Positions 1 to 5,435 of a stretch of DNA of 38,063 nucleotides are shown here, in pieces. Source of the DNA: Planctomycetia bacterium (GTDB taxonomy: Bacteria; Planctomycetota; Planctomycetia; Planctomycetales; Planctomycetaceae); contig JACQFH010000284.1 in NCBI GenBank assembly GCA_016200145.1, positions 1 to 38,063 of the forward strand. Direction: 5' to 3'. Below the pieces are notes generated by a model. The model was given only the letters and a program-made list of their open reading frames with translations. It did no database searches and was not told where the DNA came from. How positions within the stretch are numbered: the first letter of the stretch is position 1; each line of letters opens with the position of its first letter. A program made the position numbers and the translations under genes.

Positions 1-1476
1 CATTTTACGCCCAGCAATACAACTTTGCGACATCACCAATGATTCCGCATTTTTCGCGGTTGCCGGGCGAGGTCTCGTTCCCACGCTCTGCGTGGGAACG
101 GCCGCCACGAACGGCTGTCCGTCGTCTGGCGAATCCTGTTCGGCTTCCTCGAGACTGAACCGTCTCGCGACCGGCCGGCGCGACGCGGTGGTCGGGTCAT
201 ACGTCATTGACCGGGCCTCCGAGGCCGACACCTGCGAACCGGGGAACTTGTCCACCAGTTCCGCCTGGGCGGTTGCCCAGGCTTCGATCACTTCGGGGGG
301 CCGGTCGTCGTCGTTCATCCGGGCCTGATCGGCGAATACGTTTTTGACGAACAGTTTGCGCTGCATTTCCGTGTACCACTGCCAGCAGCCGTCCGATCCG
401 AAGCCTGTCGACTTGTGGCTTTCGATCCCCAATCGGCGGGCGGCCGATCGCAACTGCTTAGGATTGAAGCCGCACTGGCTCCCCTGCCGGAACACGTCGG
501 TGGCCGGTACGCAGCCATCCTGCAGAATGCGGTTCAGGCACTGTTCGAGAGTCTTCCACTGGTCCAGGGGATCGCTGGGATCGATCCGCGACTTCGGGTT
601 CCAGGCCACCTGGCCCAGCGCAAACCGGAATTCCAGTCCCGGCGGTTCTTCACAGAAGTTGACGCGGCGGGGAATGAACAGTTTTCGCCGGGGATCGTCG
701 GGGTCGGCCACCACGCACCACACGCAACGGGCCCCGTCGGTCTTCCAGCGGGAGGTGACGCGGAGCGCCCCCTGGCCGTCGATCCGGCAGCGGGCGGGGA
801 GAGTCACCAGGATCGCCACGCTGCGCTGGGCGGCCAGTCGATTGAGCCGGCGGAGCGTTTCCGCAACGTCCTGCGGCCGATAGCAGACGTCAGCCAGCGA
901 GTCGATGACCACGACGCTGATCGTTTTCCGCGCAATCAATTCATGTTCGAGGGCGGGCAGGTCGCAGGGAAATTCAATGGGCCGTTCGCCATGCCGGTTC
1001 TGTTCGGGCTCGAACGTGTCGAACTCCCGCCACCAGCGGAACCGCGACAGGTCGGCGTTCATGTCTGAGAGCCGGCGCCCGTGCGAATTGAATTCGTCGG
1101 GCCGGCCGATCATCAGGATTTCGGGATTCTCAGGTGTCCCCGGATCAGCGCCCGGCGTTCCCTCGGGCCAGGCCATCCCGCGGCTGACGCGGGAAGCCAG
1201 ATCGAGGGCCACGAAAGATTTCCCAGATCCTTCGTCCCCTTCGATCAGGGTCACTTTTCCCAGCGGGATCCGTCCCGGCCAGAGCCACTGCACATCGGTT
1301 CCCGGCTCGATCTTCCGCATCTGTGGCGTATCGAGCCGGAAAGCGCCGTTGAGAAACTTGGCCCGGTAGGTGTGGTTCCCGTCGGCGGATGCCGGATTCT
1401 CGGCCGTGAGGGCAGAAGCCGAGTCCGGTGACGGCGGTACGGGAGAAAACGACAATTCATACGCGGTGTTTCTCAT
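1..1476 (-). CDS. RepA-like AAA-family ATPase, 3' end beyond the left edge
   Basis: The reading frame is open for 492 codons from the ATG at 1476 to the window edge, so the C-terminus is missing. A strong AGGAGG lies 5 bases before the ATG. A proline/serine-rich leader of about 60 residues precedes WLWPGRIPLGKVTLIEG and a Walker A motif GDEGSGKS (residues 80-87). A Walker B-like strand ISVVVIDSLADVC (about 186-198) follows. This arrangement is that of RecA-fold AAA_25/RepA-like ATPases, which include plasmid replication helicases and many planctomycete chromosomal paralogues. Residues about 310-375 look like a winged-helix or helical DNA-binding region. Residues 458-470 are encoded by a dispersed palindrome, and the last visible residues lie in a sequence that recurs upstream of the gene. 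Role in replication, defence or a mobile element is inferred only; the ATPase fold is well supported. Confidence 0.8.
   Translation of the reverse strand, partial: MRNTAYELSFSPVPPSPDSASALTAENPASADGNHTYRAKFLNGAFRLDTPQMRKIEPGTDVQWLWPGRIPLGKVTLIEGDEGSGKSFVALDLASRVSRGMAWPEGTPGADPGTPENPEILMIGRPDEFNSHGRRLSDMNADLSRFRWWREFDTFEPEQNRHGERPIEFPCDLPALEHELIARKTISVVVIDSLADVCYRPQDVAETLRRLNRLAAQRSVAILVTLPARCRIDGQGALRVTSRWKTDGARCVWCVVADPDDPRRKLFIPRRVNFCEEPPGLEFRFALGQVAWNPKSRIDPSDPLDQWKTLEQCLNRILQDGCVPATDVFRQGSQCGFNPKQLRSAARRLGIESHKSTGFGSDGCWQWYTEMQRKLFVKNVFADQARMNDDDRPPEVIEAWATAQAELVDKFPGSQVSASEARSMTYDPTTASRRPVARRFSLEEAEQDSPDDGQPFVAAVPTQSVGTRPRPATAKNAESLVMSQSCIAGRKM
36..58 (+). repeat. Imperfect direct repeat flanking the ATPase, copy 1
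   Basis: These 23 bases begin CCAATGATTCCG and end TTTTCGCG. They match 1571-1593 at 20 of 23 positions in the same orientation. This copy is inside the coding sequence of the ATPase, close to the left edge. In both copies a GTTCCCACGC palindrome lies nearby on the same side. Confidence 0.6.
76..100. repeat. Dispersed palindrome inside the ATPase gene
   Basis: Arms GTTCCCACGC (77-86) and GCGTGGGAAC (90-99) pair perfectly around a 3-base loop. A copy with the same arms is at 1692-1715 and a variant-stem copy at 16238-16260. This copy is read in frame as part of the ATPase C-terminal region (AAVPTQSVGTR). Confidence 0.85.
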
Positions 1477-1502
1477 AGATTCCTCCTGTTCAAAAATTCT
1501 GT

Positions 1503-1529
1503 CGTAGCCGAACTCGCCAGAGTTCGGGC
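1503..1529 (-). repeat. Dispersed 27-bp repeat with inner palindrome, copy 1
   Basis: These 27 bases are the exact reverse complement of 10430-10456. Inside are arms CGAACTC and GAGTTCG around a 4-base loop. This copy lies just upstream of the ATPase ribosome-binding site. Confidence 0.85.
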
Positions 1530-1570
1530 AAAGTGTCGGTTGGTTGCGCTGCAAGATTCCCCGTAGATTT

Positions 1571-1593
1571 CCAATGATTCCGTGATTTTCGCG
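1571..1593 (+). repeat. Imperfect direct repeat flanking the ATPase, copy 2
   Basis: Second copy of the 23-base repeat at 36-58 (20 of 23 identical), about 95 bases upstream of the ATPase start codon. When both are read in the minus-strand frame, the encoded strings resemble each other: AKNAESL near the ATPase end and AKITESL here. Confidence 0.6.
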
Positions 1594-1691
1594 TTCGCCC
1601 GCGATCGTTTCATCAACTTGCCGTGCAATTCCAATTCGCCTCGTGCTTGCCTCTTCGCGGCGATCGACGCGACGCAGGGCGTCGGTACGGG

Positions 1692-1715
1692 CGTTCCCAC
1701 GCGGAGCGTGGGAAC
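1692..1715. repeat. Dispersed palindrome, second copy
   Basis: The arms are the same as in the copy at 76-100 (GTTCCCACGC at 1693-1702, GCGTGGGAAC at 1706-1715), with loop GGA instead of TCT. It lies upstream of the ATPase gene, between its start and the AT-rich candidate promoter. Confidence 0.85.
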
Positions 1716-1756
1716 TAGTGAATTTGTTGACAATGCTTAAAAAATCTATTTAAGTT

Positions 1757-1785
1757 ATTTATAGTGTTATATATTTGATTTGTAA
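1757..1785 (-). promoter_or_regulatory. Candidate sigma-70 type promoter for the ATPase gene
   Basis: On the minus strand, TTTACA (1785-1780) and TATAAA (1762-1757) are separated by 17 bases. They lie in the AT-rich stretch 1733-1820, which is unusual in this GC-rich window. The start codon at 1476 is about 280 bases downstream, so the leader would be long and would contain two dispersed repeats. A TTGACA on the opposite strand at 1727-1732 has no convincing partner. Confidence 0.4.
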
Positions 1786-1846
1786 AGATAAGTGGTGTAA
1801 AAAATAACAAAGACGAACAAAATTGTTGTGTCCGCCGGGAGGATGC

Positions 1847-1893
1847 GAGGCAGAGCCTCTGGGGCGGTGCGTGACCGGGCAGAGCCCGGTCAC
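1847..1893. repeat. Double-hairpin repeat, copy 1
   Basis: First hairpin: GAGGC-AGA-GCCTC (1847-1859). Second hairpin: arms GTGACCGGGC and GCCCGGTCAC around AGA (1871-1893). The same two-hairpin layout occurs at 16214-16260, where the first stem is identical but the second stem has a different, still perfectly paired sequence. Confidence 0.8.
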
Positions 1894-1910
1894 GAGGCGA
1901 GTCGTTCGTC

Positions 1911-1997
1911 GTTCGTAGTGCCGGCTTCAGCCGGTCGTCGTGAAAATCGCTGCGATGGACCACCCAGACGCCACCGCCTGAAGGCGGTACTACGAAC
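1911..1997. repeat. Nested inverted repeat
   Basis: The outer arms are 1911-1923 (GTTCGTAGTGCCG) and 1985-1997 (CGGTACTACGAAC), paired at 12 of 13 positions. Each arm leads into its own small hairpin (CCGGCTTCAGCCGG and CCGCCTGAAGGCGG). This could fold as a cruciform or a three-way RNA structure. It lies about 170 bases before the response-regulator gene. Confidence 0.65.
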
Positions 1998-2162
1998 CAG
2001 GCGGCCCGACGAACGTGGGAACAAGAATTGCAATTGAAGTCTGCTTGTCACCGGACGTAGTCCGGCCTGGCTCCCCGGACATCGGGGGGAACCTGAATGA
2101 TCAGTCCACGTACCAGACGCCAAAGCCGGTGCGCCGCGCTTGCAGTCGGGTGAGGAGAAGCG

Positions 2163-2639
2163 ATGACGAATGAAATCCAAGGCGAGCCGCATTTCGGAGA
2201 CGCCGAGTGCTCGACGGAGTCGGCCCCAAATCCGGCAAACAGTCCACACCCCGCCTGGCGGATCCTGGTTGTGGAAGACGTGCCGAGTCAGCAGAAACTG
2301 CTCGTCAAAGTGCTGACAAAATCTGGCCATTCCGTGGCGTCGGCGGATTCGGGCCGGGAGGCGGTCGATCTGGTCGAACGCGAGCCGTTCGATCTGGTGA
2401 TGATGGACGTGCAGATGCCGGGCATGAACGGTCTCGATGCCATGCGCGCCATCCGGGAACGTGAGGGCTATACGGGAGGACACGTACCGATTGTCGCCGT
2501 CTCGTCCCACGCACTGAACAGCGATGCCGACCAGTGTTACGCCGCCGGGGCCGACGCGTACATTCCCAAGCCGATCAACCTGGTCGATCTGATGGCCGTC
2601 CTGCAAAAGGCCGCCGCGCTCGGCCGTCCCGCCGATTAG
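2163..2639 (+). CDS. Single-domain response regulator (receiver domain)
   Basis: A protein of 158 residues with a receiver (CheY-like) domain at about 33-155 after a 30-residue low-complexity leader. Visible landmarks are the acidic pocket E38-D39 in RILVVEDV, the phosphoacceptor D82 in MMDVQMPG and the conserved K136 in IPKPIN. There is no output domain, so it probably acts through protein contacts in a phosphorelay. A strong GAGGAG lies just before the ATG. Nearby are an HPt protein and an NtrC-type regulator, which could be phosphorelay partners (inference). The sequence around D82 resembles the receiver domains of hybrid histidine kinases. Confidence 0.9.
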   Translation: MTNEIQGEPHFGDAECSTESAPNPANSPHPAWRILVVEDVPSQQKLLVKVLTKSGHSVASADSGREAVDLVEREPFDLVMMDVQMPGMNGLDAMRAIREREGYTGGHVPIVAVSSHALNSDADQCYAAGADAYIPKPINLVDLMAVLQKAAALGRPAD

Positions 2640-3034
2640 CCGTCGCTCCTATACCATCCGTAACACAAATGATCAAATCTGCGCACGTCGCCAAGAATTC
2701 GGCGGAGATTTGCCGCAACTCAATGGTTTGTATGGAATTCAAAATGCCCACGGATGGCGTGGGTTCATTCCAAAGGCAGGAAAGAAAAGGGACCGCGGAT
2801 GACGCGGATGGCCGCGGATGTACGAGTGCACCCCATTTCCGTTCATCCGTGCGTATCCGCGTCATCCGCGGTTAATATTCTTTTGGTTCCGGCCACTGCC
2901 GGGCTGGGTTCTATCCTTGGCTCCCTTTCGGCAACTGGGCCGCGGCCTCTCCCAGCATTCGATTTGCGGAAAGAATCCTGGCTGCCAGGCGAGCAGGGTG
3001 GTCGTTTGGCGATCAGGGGCGGCCGGGCTTTCGA
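2640..3034. other. 395-base gap between convergent genes
   Basis: Contains the long inverted repeat at 2793-2871 and otherwise nothing recognisable. The ORFs crossing it on either strand encode low-complexity, frame-shadow peptides. Confidence 0.6.
2793..2871. terminator. Long inverted repeat, candidate two-way terminator
   Basis: Arms 2793-2809 and 2855-2871 are perfect 17-base complements containing CCGCGGATGACGCGG. They are followed on the plus strand by TTAATATTCTTTT. The element lies between the response regulator (plus) and csrA (minus), which converge here. Termination is inferred from position and stem strength. Confidence 0.5.
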
Positions 3035-3298
3035 TTATACGCCTGAGGCGGTTCGAAATGCTCTGAGGGGCGGATTTCCGGCGAGCTCGCGTTTGGCGAG
3101 CGGGATCAGGCGGCTGGCCGGTTCGGCCGCGGCGACAGGGGCGGGTTCGCGGGGAGCGATTTCCGAACGCTGAACTGCCACATTTCTCGCGGCTTTAAAG
3201 CCCAATTTCACTTTTCCGCGACTCACGCCGACTACGAACACCTCGACATCGTTGCCGATGCGAATCGCTTCACCCAGTTTGCGAGTCAAAACTAACAT
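3035..3298 (-). CDS. csrA: Carbon storage regulator CsrA, with long C-terminal tail
   Basis: An 87-residue RNA-binding translational regulator. The first 48 residues carry the CsrA fold signature: MLVLTRKLGEAIRIG at the N-terminus, then GVSRGKVKLGF and VQRSEI, where the conserved Arg contacts GGA motifs in target mRNAs. Typical CsrA proteins are about 60-70 residues, so this one has a 20- to 30-residue proline/alanine-rich tail of unknown role. The start at 3298 was chosen because AGGAGG lies 7-8 bases upstream and the MLVLTRK start is invariant in the family; a longer GTG-started frame is rejected. It is divergent from the HPt gene and lies inside a two-component cluster. A FliW partner or flagellar genes are not visible here. 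Confidence 0.93.
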   Translation of the reverse strand: MLVLTRKLGEAIRIGNDVEVFVVGVSRGKVKLGFKAARNVAVQRSEIAPREPAPVAAAEPASRLIPLAKRELAGNPPLRAFRTASGV

Positions 3299-3455
3299 GA
3301 TCTCAGCCTCCTGTGCCTGATCGGACTTACGGCCCGAGCCATGCGCGTCGGGCAAAGATGATGCCGGGAAAGTGCATTTTCCAGCTATGGCGGCAATTTT
3401 TGCCACAATCTGGTTGAATGAAGTTCAGATTGGTCCGAGAATTGCCCAAGGAGGG

Positions 3456-3875
3456 ATGTCCATCGATCTGCTCGAATCACTCTCCGCCAGAATTCCTATG
3501 AATTCTTTAAGCGATCCGCTGATGCATTGTCCTCGCAAGGTCTGCGACCTGGAGGCGGCCTTAGCGCGGATGGGAGCGAATGTCAGGCTGGTTCGCGAAA
3601 TGCTGGACCTGTTTCGCGAGGATGAGCCCATCTACCTGTCGCGGTTGCACGACTCGCTCGCCGCCGGGGACGCGGCAGGCGTCAAGCACGCGGCGCACAG
3701 CCTGCGCGGGATGTTGAGCGTCTTTGGAGCGGAATCGGCCATGCACGTGGCGCAGCGGCTGGAGGACCTGGCGGGGGGCGGAGAGCTGTCGGGGGCCGCG
3801 GAGCTGGAATCTGAGTTTGGCCGCGAAGTCGCCCGATTTCTGGAAGTGACGTCAACCGAATTGGCCGGGTTGTGA
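3456..3875 (+). CDS. Histidine phosphotransfer (HPt) domain protein
   Basis: A small helical protein of 139 residues from the chosen start. The motif AAHSLRGMLSVFGA matches the HPt consensus HxLKG, with the phosphorylatable histidine at H81. The surrounding four-helix pattern (for example LVREMLDLFREDEP before it and RLEDLAGGGEL after it) fits the family. It would relay phosphate between a hybrid kinase and a response regulator. It ends 18 bases before the NtrC-type gene, so the two are probably co-transcribed and may be partners. The start is uncertain: AAGGAGGG (3448-3455) touches the ATG at 3456, which is too close for ideal spacing; ATG 3498, ATG 3387 and GTG 3372 are alternatives. Confidence 0.8.
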   Translation: MSIDLLESLSARIPMNSLSDPLMHCPRKVCDLEAALARMGANVRLVREMLDLFREDEPIYLSRLHDSLAAGDAAGVKHAAHSLRGMLSVFGAESAMHVAQRLEDLAGGGELSGAAELESEFGREVARFLEVTSTELAGL

Positions 3876-3893
3876 TACGGAAGGAGCATCAGC

Positions 3894-5375
3894 ATGTCGA
3901 CCGTCCTAGTCATCGACGATGACCGCGGCACTTTGCACATGATTCAGCAGACGTTTCTCGACACGGGGGTCGAGGTCATCACCGCGCGCACCGCGGGAGA
4001 GGGATTGGAGCTGATCGCGCAGAAGCATCCGGATCTGGTACTGCTCGACGTGATGCTGCCCGATATTCAGGGCATCGAGGCCTTCCAGAGCATCAAACGG
4101 GTCGACCCGCGGCTACCGGTGATTTTCATTACAGCCGGGGGCAGTAGCGATACGGCGATCGAGGCGGTGAAAGTGGGGGCCTTCGATTATCTGCTCAAGC
4201 CGCTCGACCTCGATCGCGTCCGCGAGTTGGTGACGCAGGCGCTGGAAATGCGCCGGCGGATGAACGTGCAGGTGAAGCTGCCCGGGGCGCCCCAGGACCA
4301 GGACACCGAGCTCGACGACCGGATGGTGGGCCGCAGCCCGCAAATCCTGGAAGTGTACAAGTCGATCGGCCGCGTGGCTTCGCAGGATGTCACCGTGCTG
4401 ATCCGCGGCGAAAGCGGCACTGGAAAAGAACTGATCGCCCGCGCCATCTACCAGCACAGCCAGCGCTCGCGGGCGCCATTCCTGGCGGTCAATTGCGCCG
4501 CTATTCCGGACGCGCTGCTCGAAAGCGAACTGTTCGGACACGAAAAGGGATCGTTCACCGGTGCCGACCGGCAGCGGATCGGCAAGTTCGAGCAGTGCTC
4601 GGGGGGGACGATCTTTCTCGACGAAGTGGGGGACATGTCGCCCCTCGTGCAGGGCAAGCTGCTGAGGCTCTTGCAGGAGCAGCGGTTCGAGCGGGTCGGC
4701 GGGAACCAGACGATTCAGACCGACGTGCGGATCATCGCCGCGACGCATCGCGACCTCGAAGCCATGGCCAACGAGGGGACGTTTCGCTCAGACCTGTACT
4801 ACCGGCTCAACGGCTTCACGATTTCGATTCCTCCCCTGCGCGAGCGGGGAGACGACATTGTTCTGCTGCTGGAGCGGATCTTCAGCGTCTACGCGCAGCA
4901 ACTGGGGAAAGACGTGCAGGGCATTGCCCCCGACGCCCTGAAGCTGCTGGTCGAATATCCCTGGCCGGGCAACGTGCGCGAAATGCAAAGCGCCGTGCGC
5001 CGGGCCCTGCTGCAGACGACGGGTCCGGTGCTGCTGGCCGATTCGCTGCCCGACGAGATCCGCACCGGGTTCCGGCGCGGATCGAGCGAAGCGTCCGCAA
5101 ACGGCCCCAGCGGTAACCTGGAGCGCCTGATCGACACGCGCCTGCAGGCCCATTCCACCGACCTCTACGCCGAAACTCTGGCCGCGATGGAACTGTGCCT
5201 CTTGACGCGCGTGCTGAAACTGACGGGAGGCAACCAGTCGCAGGCGGCCCGCATTCTGGGCATCACTCGCGGCAGCCTGCGCAACAAGATTCACGCTCTG
5301 AAGATTCACATCGGAAGCGTGGTGCTGCTCGACGAGGAGCCGGCCGAAACTCCACAGGAAGAAGTCTTGTCGTAA
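3894..5375 (+). CDS. NtrC-family sigma-54-dependent response regulator
   Basis: A protein of 493 residues with three domains. The receiver (1-120) has D8-D10 and phosphoacceptor D52 in LVLLDVMLPD. The AAA+ sigma-54 activation domain (about 145-375) has Walker A GESGTGKE (172-179), the sigma-54 contact loop GSFTGA (219-224) and Walker B GGTIFLDE (D243, E244). The C-terminal Fis-type helix-turn-helix is GGNQSQAARILGITRGSLRNK. Its expected role is ATP-driven remodelling of sigma-54 RNA polymerase once phosphorylated. The contact loop has Ser where most members have Ala. GGAAGGAG lies 6 bases before the ATG. It follows the HPt gene closely and precedes treY by 60 bases; no convincing -24/-12 sigma-54 promoter was seen before treY. 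Target genes are unknown. Confidence 0.95.
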   Translation: MSTVLVIDDDRGTLHMIQQTFLDTGVEVITARTAGEGLELIAQKHPDLVLLDVMLPDIQGIEAFQSIKRVDPRLPVIFITAGGSSDTAIEAVKVGAFDYLLKPLDLDRVRELVTQALEMRRRMNVQVKLPGAPQDQDTELDDRMVGRSPQILEVYKSIGRVASQDVTVLIRGESGTGKELIARAIYQHSQRSRAPFLAVNCAAIPDALLESELFGHEKGSFTGADRQRIGKFEQCSGGTIFLDEVGDMSPLVQGKLLRLLQEQRFERVGGNQTIQTDVRIIAATHRDLEAMANEGTFRSDLYYRLNGFTISIPPLRERGDDIVLLLERIFSVYAQQLGKDVQGIAPDALKLLVEYPWPGNVREMQSAVRRALLQTTGPVLLADSLPDEIRTGFRRGSSEASANGPSGNLERLIDTRLQAHSTDLYAETLAAMELCLLTRVLKLTGGNQSQAARILGITRGSLRNKIHALKIHIGSVVLLDEEPAETPQEEVLS

Positions 5376-5435
5376 GAGCTTTCACCGGCACACTGCACTT
5401 CGGGAATCGGGGCTTCACGGATCGGCGAGAACATC

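Larger units (their letters stand above)
1477..2162. other. 686-base gap without a gene: AT-rich patch and hairpin repeats
   Basis: No supported gene was found. Listed separately are the 27-bp repeat (1503-1529), the direct repeat (1571-1593), the palindrome (1692-1715), the AT-rich candidate promoter and the hairpins at 1847-1893 and 1911-1997. A further small palindrome has arms CCGGAC/GTCCGG (2051-2065). A TTG-started 86-codon frame (1733 to 1473, minus) is made largely of repeat sequence and was not accepted. Confidence 0.7.

Noticed and set aside
1473-1733. 86-codon minus-strand reading frame starting with TTG
   Set aside because: It is composed mainly of dispersed repeats (VPTLRVGT comes from the palindrome), has no ribosome-binding site at its start and ends on the ATPase start codon. 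Treated as non-coding leader.
5376-5435. Sigma-54 (-24/-12) promoter before treY
   Set aside because: GGCAC occurs in this gap but no TTGC-type -12 element lies at the required spacing.
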